The notes: generated by a model not told the origin, from the letters alone. A stretch of 22,464 nt of DNA from Hyphomonadaceae bacterium (GCA_030696545.1 JAUYSA010000288.1:1-22464), one strand, 5' to 3'. Shown: positions 7,694 to 15,552, counted from the stretch's first letter. A program made the numbers and translations.

Positions 7694-8833
7694 ATGACAG
7701 CAGACCTCACGTCTGAACAGAAATTGATCCAGCAGACAGCGGCGGATTTTGCGGCGGAAAAGCTGCGTCCCTTTGCTGGCGAATGGGATGAAAAGAAGCA
7801 CTTTCCTGTGGACGTCATTCGCGAGGCCGCAAGTCTCGGCTTCGCGGGTCTGTATGTTAACGAGGATGTCGGCGGATCGGCGCTGTCTCGTTTCGATGCC
7901 GTACTGGTTTTCGAACAGCTTTCGCAGGGCTGTGTTTCCACGGCCGCATATATTTCCATCCACAACATGTGCTCGTGGATGATTGATCGCTTCGGCTCTG
8001 ACGAGCTGCGCAAGGAATGGCTGCCGCAGCTGACCTCGATGGAGCTGCTGTCATCTTACTGTCTCACGGAGCCGGGCGCAGGGTCGGATGCGGCGAGCCT
8101 GAAGACGCGGGCTGTCAAAGATGGCGATGACTACATCCTGACCGGATCGAAGCAGTTCATCTCGGGCGCAGGCGTGAGCGATGTTTATGTCGTGATGGCG
8201 CGGACGGGGGTGGATGGGCCGAAGGGCATTTCCACATTCATTGTCGGCAAGGACGACAAGGGCATCTCGTTCGGCGCGAACGAGAAGAAGATGGGCTGGA
8301 ATTCTCAGCCGACGCGTCAGGTGATTTTCGACGGCGTGCGCATTCCGGCGAGCCGTCGCGTGGGCGCGGAGGGCGATGGCTTCAGGTTCGCGATGGCGGG
8401 GCTGGATGGCGGGCGGCTGAACATCGCGGCGTGTTCGCTGGGCGGGATGCAGGATGCGCTGAACCGCGCGCTGTCTTACACGAAAGAGCGCAAGCAGTTC
8501 GGCCAGGCGATCGCGGACTTTCAGTCGGCGCAGTTCAAGCTGGCGGACATGGAGACGGAAACGCAGGCGGCGCGGATGATGCTGTATGCGGCGGCCAAGG
8601 AGCTGGACGCGAAGACGCCGATGGCGACGCGCTGGTGTGCGATGGCGAAGCGCTTCGTGACGGACACGGGCTTCAAGGTGGCGAACGATGCGCTGCAGCT
8701 GCATGGCGGCTATGGCTATCTGAGCGACTATGGCGTGGAGCGCATCGTGCGCGACCTGCGCGTGCATCAGATCCTTGAGGGCACGAACGAGGTGATGCGG
8801 GTGATCGTCTCGCGGGATATGCTGAGGCAGTAG
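7694..8833 (+). CDS. Acyl-CoA dehydrogenase, isobutyryl-CoA type
   Basis: 379 residues. It is an FAD enzyme that oxidises acyl-CoA to 2,3-enoyl-CoA and passes electrons to ETF. Acyl-CoA dehydrogenase signature 1 is YCLTEPGAGSD (122-132). The C-terminal LHGGYGYLSDYGVERIVRD and HQILEGTNE carry the presumed catalytic base Glu362, in the position used by short/medium-chain and isobutyryl enzymes. The nearby 3-hydroxyisobutyryl-CoA hydrolase on the same strand supports isobutyryl-CoA (valine pathway) as substrate rather than butyryl-CoA, but that is inference from context. Start at the ATG (7694) because MTADLTSEQKLIQQTAADF is the usual family start; upstream codons are not protein-like. It is the first gene of a four-gene plus-strand cluster. 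Confidence 0.92.
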   Translation: MTADLTSEQKLIQQTAADFAAEKLRPFAGEWDEKKHFPVDVIREAASLGFAGLYVNEDVGGSALSRFDAVLVFEQLSQGCVSTAAYISIHNMCSWMIDRFGSDELRKEWLPQLTSMELLSSYCLTEPGAGSDAASLKTRAVKDGDDYILTGSKQFISGAGVSDVYVVMARTGVDGPKGISTFIVGKDDKGISFGANEKKMGWNSQPTRQVIFDGVRIPASRRVGAEGDGFRFAMAGLDGGRLNIAACSLGGMQDALNRALSYTKERKQFGQAIADFQSAQFKLADMETETQAARMMLYAAAKELDAKTPMATRWCAMAKRFVTDTGFKVANDALQLHGGYGYLSDYGVERIVRDLRVHQILEGTNEVMRVIVSRDMLRQ

Positions 8834-8841
8834 GGGGCGTC

Positions 8842-9288
8842 ATGATCAAGTTGGTTTGTCTCGCAGCATTTCTGGCGCTAGCCGCCTGTGCTTCAGTGCC
8901 GGAGTCAGAGGCGCCTGCCGGGCCGCCGGATGTGCGGTTGACGGCTGGTCTGCCGGCGCCGGCTCAGGCGCGGCTGTATGCGGAGTGCATCTCGCAGGCG
9001 GCGGAGGCGGGGTCTTATGTGCGGGAGCGTGATGGGAAGACGTTACGCTTCACCTGCACCGGCGCGACGGCGACATGGTTCTTCGAGGCGCTGGGCCCGT
9101 GGAGCGCGAAGGTCGGCTCGGAGGTGGTGAGCGATGAGACAACGTGGCGGTTCAGCAAGAAGCTGATCAAGGACTCGTATGGCGTTGATGGTTGCTCGCG
9201 CGATGCGGCGGGCGCGCATATGTGCGTGGTGATCCTGAATGTCGGCGAGTTCATCGAGCAGCTCGACTATCAGGTTCCGAAGCACTGA
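8842..9288 (+). CDS. Lipoprotein of unknown function
   Basis: 148 residues, starting eight bases after the dehydrogenase stop with GGGGG as ribosome binding site, so in the same transcript. MIKLVCLAAFLALAAC is a type II signal peptide (lipobox L-A-A-C, Cys16), followed by a Pro/Ala/Glu linker. The mature domain has four cysteines (49, 72, 118, 128), which could make two disulfides in the periplasm, and the pattern TLRFTCTGATATWFFEAL. No family is recognised. A periplasmic lipoprotein inside a valine-degradation cluster is unexpected and may simply be co-transcribed. Confidence 0.8.
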   Translation: MIKLVCLAAFLALAACASVPESEAPAGPPDVRLTAGLPAPAQARLYAECISQAAEAGSYVRERDGKTLRFTCTGATATWFFEALGPWSAKVGSEVVSDETTWRFSKKLIKDSYGVDGCSRDAAGAHMCVVILNVGEFIEQLDYQVPKH

Positions 9289-9402
9289 ATTTAACGGTGC
9301 GCGTTAAGGTTTGAGAAACTGCGTTTCCTGTGGCGCGGCATAAATTCCACAGCGCTGCGAGGGAATTCCGGAACTAAAGCACGGTCGCCGGATTCGTTCG
9401 GT

Positions 9403-9603
9403 ATGGATCTCGTGGAAGAATACCTCCTGAAGGCAGACAACTACGCATCAGCTGCGCAGCTGGTCGGGGCTGAGAATTCGCGCGTGCTGATACGGCTTGC
9501 GGCGATCTGGCGAAACCGGGCGTTGCGCGCCAAGCTGGGCGCGCGGGGGCAGGCTTATCTGCAGTCCATTTCCTCTGTCTCGCGAGCCGATGCGCGCTGG
9601 TAG
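9403..9603 (+). CDS. Small hypothetical protein
   Basis: 66 residues from an ATG at 9403: MDLVEEYLLKADNYASAAQL, then a helical stretch VLIRLAAIWRNRALRAKLGA. The pattern of a short acidic helix (DLVEEYLxKA) followed by a basic helix resembles small, uncharacterised alphaproteobacterial proteins of 60-80 residues. It has no signal peptide or membrane segment. It lies 114 bases after the lipoprotein and 60 bases before the hydrolase gene on the same strand. Shine-Dalgarno support is weak, so expression is uncertain. Confidence 0.55.
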   Translation: MDLVEEYLLKADNYASAAQLVGAENSRVLIRLAAIWRNRALRAKLGARGQAYLQSISSVSRADARW

Positions 9604-9663
9604 CGTTTGCGCGTATTCGCGGAATGGTGCATTCGCATCCCGTTGTTAGAACGGGGTTCCAGC

Positions 9664-10692
9664 ATGGCCGACGTCACAATTTATCGCCAGGGCGTTGCGG
9701 GGCGGATCACGCTGAACCGGCCGCAGGCGCTGCATGCCTTGAACGAGGAGATGTGCCTCGCGATGGACGCTGCGCTGAAGCAGTGGGCGGATGATGACGA
9801 GGTGGAGCTTGTCGTTGTCGACCATGCGGAGGGGACGCGCGGGTTCTGTGCGGGCGGGGATATCCGGATGCTGGCCGAGAGCGGCATGGGCGATGGCTCT
9901 GCAGCGGTGGCGTTCTTCCGGGCGGAGTACCGGCTCAATGCACGGATCAAGAATTACGCGAAGCCCTATGTGGCGTTCATGGATGGCGTGACCATGGGCG
10001 GGGGCGTTGGGATCAGCGTGCATGGCTCGCATCGCGTAGCGACGGAGCGGACGACGTTTGCGATGCCCGAGACGGGGATCGGATTGTTCCCGGATGTGGG
10101 CGGGGGATGGTTCCTGCCGCGGCTGGGCCCGCCGCTGGGGATGTGGCTGGCGCTGACGGGCGAGCGGCTGAAGGGCGGGGATGTGTGTGCGGCGGGGGTC
10201 GCGACCAACTTCGTGGAGTCGAGCGTTGTCTCGGCGGTGAAGGCTTCGGTCTGCGAAGGCGAACTGGAGCTGCTGGAGGCTATGGACTGGGACGAGGCGG
10301 GGGCGTTCGAGAAGCATCTCGAAGTGATCCAGCGCTGTTTCTGGAAGCCGACCGTGGAAGAGATTTTCTTCGCGCTTGAAGGTGAGGAAGGCGAGTGGGC
10401 GAAGGCGCAGCTGGCCGCGCTGAAGACGAAGTCTCCGCGCACGCTGAAGGTTGCGCACCGTCAGCTGGCGCTGGGCCTGCAGGCTGAGACGTTTGAGGAG
10501 AACATGCGGATGGAGTTCCGCATCGGCTCACGGCAAGTTCACAGTCATGATTTTCAGGAAGGCGTGCGGGCGGTGATTGTCGATAAGGACAACGCGCCGA
10601 AATGGGATCCGTCTTCGCTTGCTGGCGTCAGCGACCGGCTGCTGGACGAGGTGTTCGCGCCGCTGGGGGATGACGAGCTGACGTTTGACTGA
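9664..10692 (+). CDS. 3-hydroxyisobutyryl-CoA hydrolase (enoyl-CoA hydratase/isomerase family)
   Basis: 342 residues from the ATG at 9664; an earlier frame start at 9607 adds 19 residues with no family resemblance. It is a crotonase-fold enzyme that hydrolyses 3-hydroxyisobutyryl-CoA, the CoA-releasing step of valine degradation. Visible are the CoA/oxyanion blocks FCAGGDIRML (61-70) and MDGVTMGGGVGIS (106-118), and MPETGIGLFPDVGGG (134-148) with Glu136 and Asp144, eight residues apart, as in HIBCH enzymes. EGVRAVIVDKDNAPKW near the C-terminus is typical of this family and separates it from ordinary enoyl-CoA hydratases, which are also about 80 residues shorter. Together with the dehydrogenase upstream it covers two of the steps from isobutyryl-CoA to 3-hydroxyisobutyrate. 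Confidence 0.92.
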   Translation: MADVTIYRQGVAGRITLNRPQALHALNEEMCLAMDAALKQWADDDEVELVVVDHAEGTRGFCAGGDIRMLAESGMGDGSAAVAFFRAEYRLNARIKNYAKPYVAFMDGVTMGGGVGISVHGSHRVATERTTFAMPETGIGLFPDVGGGWFLPRLGPPLGMWLALTGERLKGGDVCAAGVATNFVESSVVSAVKASVCEGELELLEAMDWDEAGAFEKHLEVIQRCFWKPTVEEIFFALEGEEGEWAKAQLAALKTKSPRTLKVAHRQLALGLQAETFEENMRMEFRIGSRQVHSHDFQEGVRAVIVDKDNAPKWDPSSLAGVSDRLLDEVFAPLGDDELTFD

Positions 10693-10720
10693 GTTTGATG
10701 TGCGAGCGGGCGTGGTGAGC

Positions 10721-10846
10721 ACGCCCTCGTCCTTCGACGGGCGCACGTGTTCCACGTGCTGCTCAGGATGAGGGCTACTCGGGGCCGGTAGTTTAGTCCT
10801 CATCCTGAGCGGGCCCGAAGGGCCGCCCGTCGAACGACGAGGGCGT
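10721..10846. repeat. Palindromic intergenic repeat, copy 2 (GCCCTCGTCCTTCGAC type)
   Basis: The left arm ACGCCCTCGTCCTTCGACG (10721-10739) is identical to that of the copy at 3293. The right arm (10828-10846) has one change (AACG for AAGG). Inner arms GCTCAGGATGAGGGC and CCTCATCCTGAGCGGGC pair as well. The central bases differ from copy 1 (here ACGTGTTCCACGT, itself a small dyad). Like copy 1 it lies between convergent genes. Confidence 0.85.
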
Positions 10847-10850
10847 ACTT

Positions 10851-10886
10851 ACCAAAACAAAAGGCCCGGCTTCTGGCCGGGCCTTT
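10851..10886 (-). terminator. Rho-independent terminator of the MFS transporter gene
   Basis: AAAGGCCCGGC (10860-10870) and GCCGGGCCTTT (10876-10886) form an 11-bp stem with a 5-base loop. On the minus strand the stem is followed by TTTTGTTTTGG, a good U-tract. It lies 20 bases after the stop of the transporter gene. Confidence 0.88.
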
Positions 10887-10905
10887 CGCATTTCGGAGCT
10901 TCGGA

Positions 10906-12486
10906 TCAGGGCTTGGGTCCGACTGTTATGCTGCTGCCTGTCGGGTCGCCCTCGGTAAGGGCTTCCTTCACGGCGTCGCCGTCGTCGGTGAGTTCGCCCT
11001 TGGGTAGCTTCATCGCGCCGATGTGCCAGAGCAGGGCCAGCGGGGTCATGAGGATGACCGCGATGATCATCGCCCATTTCAGCGACATCTGCTTCACTTG
11101 GTCGACGCTATCGCCGAGGAAGCTGTGCGCCTGCGACAGGCTTTCGGCGTTGCTGCCGATCCAGTCCGACATCATGCCGACGACGAACGGGCCGGTGCCG
11201 AGGCCGAGGATGTTCAGGATGAAGAACAGCACGGCGGACGACATGGCGCGCATCGAGGCGGGCACGAGATGGTGGGTGATGGCGAGTGATGGCCCGAGAT
11301 ACATCGCGGCCAGCGTGATGCCCGGGAAGTAGAGGAGGAGCGAAAGCTCGACCGTGGGCGCCAGCATGGCAAGGATGAACAAGGGGGCGCCGAGAATCTT
11401 GCCCCACATCGGTACCCAGAGGAACCAGCGGCGATCCTTGGCGCCGAGACGGTCGGCGATGTAGCCGCCGGCGATTGTGCCGATCATGCCGCCGACGCCG
11501 CTGCAGGTGCCATAGAACAGGCCGATCTCGGTCTTGTTCATTTCATAGCAGTCCTGAGCGAACTGCTTGACGCCGTCGACCATCGTCGACTGGCACATGC
11601 CCAGCGCATTCTGGAGTTCGGGCATGCTCCACATGCCGATGTATCTGGCCGTGCTGCCGATCGTGGCCGGATCGATCACGCCGTAGGTACGCGGCATGAA
11701 AGACGGCATCCAGTTGCCAAGGCCGTAGGTGATGAAGGTGCCGGCGCCGGTGGCGATGGCGTAGTAGGGGAAGGCCTTCAGCGACCAGAGCTTGGCGAAG
11801 GATTTGAGGAAGGTCGGCTTGTCGGTGGACGGCGTGGAGCCAGACAGGCCGCGAATGGGTTCGCGCACGGTGGTCCAGGCGATGATCGCGAAGATCACGC
11901 CGGGAATGCCGACGACGAAGAAGGCCTGGCGCCAGTTCAGCGCCTCGCTCAACCAGCCGCCGAGATAGTAGCCGAGCAGCGTGCCGGCGTAGAGACCGGC
12001 GGAATAGAGGGCGAGGGCGCGGCCGCGTTTCTCTTTCTCGTAGAGATCCGAGATCATCGCGTGGGCAGGCGGGCTGCCACCGGCTTCGCCGAGGCCGACG
12101 CCCATGCGGGTGATCAGCAGGACGACGAAGGCGGAGATTGTGAATGTGCCGATGTGAATCGGATTGGCGAGGCCGCAAAGTGCGGTGAACGCGCTCCACA
12201 CCGCCAGCGAGATCACCATGACGCCCTTGCGGCTGGTGGAGTCGGCGATGCGGGCGACCGGGATGCCCATGGTGCAATAGACCACCGCGAAGGCGAGGCC
12301 GGTCATCATGCCGAGCTGCGTGTCGTTGAGGTGCAGGTCGGCCTTGATGTCTTCCTGCAGGATGTTGACGATCTGCCGGTCGATGAAATTGAAGATGTAA
12401 ACGATGATCAGGATCCAGAGGGCGTAGGTCCGGTGTTTGCGGGCCGCGTCCATGGTCGTGATCATGCTGGGCGATAGAAACGCCAT
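10906..12486 (-). CDS. MFS transporter (spinster-like group)
   Basis: 526 residues from the ATG at 12486, with GGGAGGGAAG just upstream; the frame continues to 12570 but those residues are not protein-like. Twelve membrane segments can be traced. The loop 2-3 motif is GIPVARIADSTSRKGVM (74-90), the N-terminal FNFIDRQIVNILQEDIK (32-48) is typical of spinster-like permeases, and GVGLGEAGGSPP (129-140) is the segment 4-5 region. The substrate is unknown. The protein is about 80-100 residues longer than usual, mainly from an extra stretch at about 269-318 between segments 7 and 8 that holds two cysteines (298, 313), plus a hydrophilic tail. It is a single-gene transcript ending at a strong terminator. 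Confidence 0.88.
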   Translation of the reverse strand: MAFLSPSMITTMDAARKHRTYALWILIIVYIFNFIDRQIVNILQEDIKADLHLNDTQLGMMTGLAFAVVYCTMGIPVARIADSTSRKGVMVISLAVWSAFTALCGLANPIHIGTFTISAFVVLLITRMGVGLGEAGGSPPAHAMISDLYEKEKRGRALALYSAGLYAGTLLGYYLGGWLSEALNWRQAFFVVGIPGVIFAIIAWTTVREPIRGLSGSTPSTDKPTFLKSFAKLWSLKAFPYYAIATGAGTFITYGLGNWMPSFMPRTYGVIDPATIGSTARYIGMWSMPELQNALGMCQSTMVDGVKQFAQDCYEMNKTEIGLFYGTCSGVGGMIGTIAGGYIADRLGAKDRRWFLWVPMWGKILGAPLFILAMLAPTVELSLLLYFPGITLAAMYLGPSLAITHHLVPASMRAMSSAVLFFILNILGLGTGPFVVGMMSDWIGSNAESLSQAHSFLGDSVDQVKQMSLKWAMIIAVILMTPLALLWHIGAMKLPKGELTDDGDAVKEALTEGDPTGSSITVGPKP

Positions 12487-12682
12487 CAGTCTTCCCTCCC
12501 GAGCGCGGGTCTTTTCTGATTTGTAACCCGCTGGGGAACAGCCTTCCCAAAAGGAAAGCGCCCTGTCCACGGGAAACCCCCGGGCCGGGCGAGGGCGGCT
12601 GATAACATTCAGGACAAGTGGCCGCGTTACGGGAAATCGCAGATCAGGCGCGCGCGGAATCAGTCTGCCGGATTGTAGGGAA

Positions 12683-12757
12683 TGGTGGGCGATGCAGGGA
12701 TTGAACCTGCGACCCCTCCCGTGTGAAGGGAGTGCTCTCCCGCTGAGCTAATCGCCC
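12683..12757 (-). tRNA. tRNA-Val (anticodon CAC)
   Basis: 75 bases including an encoded CCA. The acceptor stem is GGGCGAT with ATCGCCC, the D-arm GCTCAGCGGGAGAGC, the anticodon stem CTCCC/GGGAG around loop TTCACAC (anticodon CAC, reads GTG), and the T-arm GCAGGTTCAATCCCTGC. All stems pair. No intron, and no clear U-rich terminator follows. Confidence 0.95.
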
Positions 12758-13105
12758 GGGAACCCCGAAATCGGGGAAGCGGTTCATAGGCGCGGGGGCG
12801 CCAACCCGTCAAGTTCGTCCAAATAGCAGTGTTTTTCAGGTTGGTAGGCGGTGCGCGGCCTCGCTGGAGCGCCACGCGTGCGGGCTGGCGGACAACAAAC
12901 ATTCATCTAACCAAGGCGTAACGCGCCCGGCCGCCACAATTGATCTTCAAAATACCTTCGCTGCTTCATGCGCCGCCGCAACTGCTCTCCTAGGTTGACT
13001 TCACGGCGATACCGCAAAGCGGAAGTCGAGAACTGAGGGACCTACCGAGGCCGATTGGCGTTGTTACGTCAGAAGCGCCCCACAAGGTGTCTGGAGCGAA
13101 AGTAC
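12758..13105. other. Gene-free stretch between tRNA-Val and a small gene
   Basis: About 350 bases without a supported gene. A perfect dyad CCCCGA-AA-TCGGGG (12763-12776) lies six bases before the 5' end of the tRNA and would form a hairpin in the precursor. AT-richer patches (AACAAACATTCATCTAACC near 12893-12911; TTCAAAATACC near 12945-12955) may hold promoters for the tRNA and for the plus-strand gene, but no clear -35/-10 pair is read. TTGACT near 12995 lacks a good -10. Confidence 0.4.
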
Positions 13106-13345
13106 ATGAATAGCGATTTCTGTGACGAAGACGGCGCCCGCAAGCTCAAGATGAAAATCGAAGAGTACTGGGTCAGCCGTGGGTTTGACGTCTCGATCAA
13201 CCTGATCGACGCCGGCTTCGTGCCTGCGATGCGTTCGGCCCGTACGGACGTGCGTAGCAACATGGTCAACGGTATGCCGCCCCGCAAAAAGGGTGGCCGG
13301 CCTGAGCCGGGCAAACCCGCAAGCTATACCCGCGGGATCGGCTGA
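13106..13345 (+). CDS. Conserved-looking small basic protein, alphaproteobacterial type
   Basis: 79 residues from the ATG at 13106 (GGAG ten bases upstream); the frame extends back to 13055 without a better start. A helix ARKLKMKIEEYWVSRGFDVS is followed by FVPAMRSARTDVRSNMVNGMP, a pattern remembered from small uncharacterised alphaproteobacterial proteins, then a basic tail RKKGGRPEPGKP with a GGRP resembling an AT-hook core. A nucleic-acid-related role would fit the tail but is only inferred. Its 3' end overlaps the end of the convergent phosphatase gene by 22 bases. Confidence 0.72.
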   Translation: MNSDFCDEDGARKLKMKIEEYWVSRGFDVSINLIDAGFVPAMRSARTDVRSNMVNGMPPRKKGGRPEPGKPASYTRGIG

Positions 13346-14022
13346 TAGTTGAGTAACCGGACCGCGAGGTCCGGCAGTTCTTCGAAATGCTTAAACACGG
13401 CGTCGGCCCCTAACAGGTCCGGCGCCGTGTCCGTATAGCCGTAGGCGTAAACGGCGACGGGTGCGCCGGCGGCCTTGGCGGATTGCACGTCGTTCGATGA
13501 ATCGCCGATCATGAGGCTGCGGGCGGGATCGCCGTGTGCGGCGCGGATGGCGTGGATGTAGTGATCCGGGTGCGGCTTGCGGTTGCGCGGGATATCCGAG
13601 CCGATGATGGCGGCGAAGTGCTTCGACAGGTCCAGCGTATCGAGCAGCTGGATCGACAGGTCGGTGCGCTTGTTGGTGCAGACGCAGAGGGTCGCGCCGA
13701 GGGATTTCAGGTTTTCCAGCGCGTCGACAACGCCAGGGAACGGGGTCGAGTGCGTGGAAATATCAAGCGCATAGGCGGCGATGTAGGCTTCGGTGAGCTG
13801 ATCGAGCCTAGCGTCGTCGTGATGGATGCCGTGGACGCCGAAAGCACGGATGATGAGCGCGCGGGCTCCGGCGCCGACGAAGTTGCGGACATCCGACAGC
13901 GTGGCTTTGGGCAGGCCCTCGGCCACGAGCACATGGTTCAACGCGGTGTGCATGTCGCCGGCCGTTTCGGCCAGCGTACCGTCAAGATCGAATGCGATGG
14001 TGCAGCCGGAGAGGATGGGCAT
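13324..14022 (-). CDS. gph: HAD-family phosphatase, phosphoglycolate phosphatase type
   Basis: 232 residues from the ATG at 14022; 50 further codons upstream run into glmU and are not protein-like. All four HAD motifs are visible: FDLDGTLAET (11-20; nucleophile Asp12, acid Asp14), VCTNK (114-118), RKPHPD (148-153; Lys149) and MIGDSSND (171-178; Asp174, Asp178). Length and the helical cap between motifs I and II fit Gph, which removes phosphate from 2-phosphoglycolate formed in DNA repair or by oxygenation. Related HADs of this size (pyrophosphatase PpaX, other sugar phosphatases) cannot be excluded. It is divergent from glmU with 72 bases between starts. Confidence 0.82.
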   Translation of the reverse strand: MPILSGCTIAFDLDGTLAETAGDMHTALNHVLVAEGLPKATLSDVRNFVGAGARALIIRAFGVHGIHHDDARLDQLTEAYIAAYALDISTHSTPFPGVVDALENLKSLGATLCVCTNKRTDLSIQLLDTLDLSKHFAAIIGSDIPRNRKPHPDHYIHAIRAAHGDPARSLMIGDSSNDVQSAKAAGAPVAVYAYGYTDTAPDLLGADAVFKHFEELPDLAVRLLNYQPIPRV

Positions 14023-14094
14023 GGGACGGCTCGTCTGGATTGCGGGGTTTGTCGTGTATAAGGCCTCACTACACTCGATTCCGCGAGCAGACCC
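14023..14094. promoter_or_regulatory. Divergent promoter region of gph and glmU
   Basis: The two starts are 72 bases apart, so both promoters must be here or reach into the opposite gene. TATAAG at 14057-14062 is a fair -10 for glmU, about 32 bases before its ATG, but the -35 at the expected distance (TCTGGA) is poor. Confidence 0.35.
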
Positions 14095-15471
14095 ATGACC
14101 GACCGTTTCGCAATCATACTCGCCGCTGGCAAGGGCACGCGGATGAAGTCTCCGCGGCCCAAGGTGCTGCATGAGATTGGCGGACGCTCAATGCTGGCGT
14201 GGAGTGTGGCGCTGGCGAAGGATCTGGGCTGCAAGCGGACGGTCGTGGTCGTCGGGCCGGACATGCCGCAGCTTTCCGAAGCGGCTGCGAAACTGGTGGG
14301 GGGAGAGAATGTCGCCGTGCAGCGCGAGCAGCTGGGGACGGCGAACGCGGTGGATGCGGCGCGCGGGCAGCTGGCGGGTGCGGATGGCGATGCGATCGTG
14401 CTGTACGCCGATACGCCGCTGATCCCGCAGGAGGCGGGCGAACGGGCGTTCAAGGCGCTGGCCGATGGGGCCAGCATTTGCGTGCTGGGTTTCAAGGCGA
14501 AGCTGCCGAACCGCTATGGGCGTCTGGTGACGGCGGGCGATGGCGCGCTTGAGGCCATCGTCGAGGCGAATGATGCGAGCGAGGCGCAGCTGAAAATCGA
14601 GCTGGCGAATTCGGGCGTGATGGCCGGGCCGGCGAAGCTGATGTTCGAACTGCTGAAAGACGTGAAGAACGACAACGCAAAAGGTGAGTTCTATCTCACC
14701 GATCTTGTAGGGCTGGCGCGTGGGCGTGGGCGTGGGCTGAAGGCCGCGGTTGCGCTGTGCGAGGAGCGCGACGTGCAGGGCGTGAACAGTCAGGTGGAGC
14801 TGGCGCAGGTCGAGCGCGTTTTCCAGGACGGGATGCGCGAGCGGATGATGGTGGCGGGCGTGACGCTGCCGGCGCCGGAGACGGTGCATTTCAGCCACGA
14901 CACGAAGATCGCGGCGGGCGTGACGGTTGAACAGAATGTGGTGTTTGCGCCGGGTGTGAGTGTGGAGAGCGGGGCGATCATCCGCGCGTTCTCGCATCTG
15001 GAAGGCGCAAAGGTTAGCGAGGGTGCGTTCGTGGGGCCGTATGCGCGGCTGCGGCCGGGCGCGGTGATCGGCAGGGATGCTCACATCGGCAACTTCGTCG
15101 AGGTGAAGAACGTCACCGTCGGGGAAGGCGCCAAGGCGAACCATCTCAGCTATCTGGGCGATGGCGAAATTGGCGCCGGCGCCAATATCGGCGCGGGGAC
15201 GATCTTCTGCAATTACGATGGCTTCTTCAAATATCGCACGGTGGTTGGCGCCAACGCGTTCGTCGGATCGAACTCGTCGCTGGTGGCGCCAGTGACGATC
15301 GGCGCGGGCGGCTATGTGGGATCGGGGTCGGTGATCGTGGAAGACGTGGCGCCGGATGCTTTGGCGATCGGGCGCGGACGGCAGGTCGGCAAGGATGGCT
15401 GGGCCAAGGCGTTCCGGGACGAGAAGTCGGCGGCGAAGAAAGCCGGGAAGAAGCCGCCGGGGGCTGTCTGA
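14095..15471 (+). CDS. glmU: Bifunctional GlmU: N-acetylglucosamine-1-phosphate uridyltransferase / glucosamine-1-phosphate acetyltransferase
   Basis: 458 residues (E. coli 456). GlmU acetylates glucosamine-1-phosphate and then couples it to UTP, giving UDP-GlcNAc for peptidoglycan and lipid A. The N-terminal uridyltransferase has LAAGKGTRMKS (9-19), QLGTA (79-83), LYADTPL (103-109) and NAKGEFYLTD (194-203). From about 255 a left-handed beta-helix of hexapeptide repeats follows (IGNFVEVKNVTVGEGAK and similar). The acetyltransferase residues are seen: Arg320 in ARLRPG, the base His350 in KANHLSYLGD and NYDG (373-376). The tail is rich in Lys/Ala. Translation starts at the ATG 72 bases from the gph start. 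It ends convergent with an alpha/beta hydrolase across a palindromic repeat. Confidence 0.97.
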   Translation: MTDRFAIILAAGKGTRMKSPRPKVLHEIGGRSMLAWSVALAKDLGCKRTVVVVGPDMPQLSEAAAKLVGGENVAVQREQLGTANAVDAARGQLAGADGDAIVLYADTPLIPQEAGERAFKALADGASICVLGFKAKLPNRYGRLVTAGDGALEAIVEANDASEAQLKIELANSGVMAGPAKLMFELLKDVKNDNAKGEFYLTDLVGLARGRGRGLKAAVALCEERDVQGVNSQVELAQVERVFQDGMRERMMVAGVTLPAPETVHFSHDTKIAAGVTVEQNVVFAPGVSVESGAIIRAFSHLEGAKVSEGAFVGPYARLRPGAVIGRDAHIGNFVEVKNVTVGEGAKANHLSYLGDGEIGAGANIGAGTIFCNYDGFFKYRTVVGANAFVGSNSSLVAPVTIGAGGYVGSGSVIVEDVAPDALAIGRGRQVGKDGWAKAFRDEKSAAKKAGKKPPGAV

Positions 15472-15495
15472 TTTGATGAACGCCTCACACACGAT

Positions 15496-15552
15496 GTAGG
15501 GTGCATCTTGATGCACCGCGACTGTGACCCGGTGCATTAAGATGCACCCTAC
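15496..15552. repeat. Palindromic intergenic repeat GTAGGGTGCATC type, probable bidirectional terminator
   Basis: Two 22-base arms (15496-15517 and 15531-15552) are reverse complements with one mismatch, separated by 13 bases. Each arm carries its own small dyad (GGTGCATCTTGATGCACC in the left arm). It lies between the stops of glmU and the convergent hydrolase and is a different family from the two GTCCTTCGAC repeats. Such a stem could end transcripts from both sides, but no U-tract follows. Confidence 0.8.

Noticed and set aside
7599..7694. N-terminal extension of the second GNAT to 7694
   Set aside because: It would begin exactly opposite the dehydrogenase start, and the extra residues do not match a GNAT fold.
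9291..9307. TTAA-N9-TTAA, like a CtrA binding site
   Set aside because: The known spacing is seven bases, and the site lies just after a stop codon rather than at a clear promoter.
11543..12550. 335-codon open frame on the minus strand
   Set aside because: It is in another frame of the MFS gene; Arg/His/Pro-rich with no membrane segments.
14188..15537. 449-codon open frame on the minus strand
   Set aside because: It is antisense to glmU, rich in Arg/His, with no family motif; it is a shadow of the hexapeptide repeat region.
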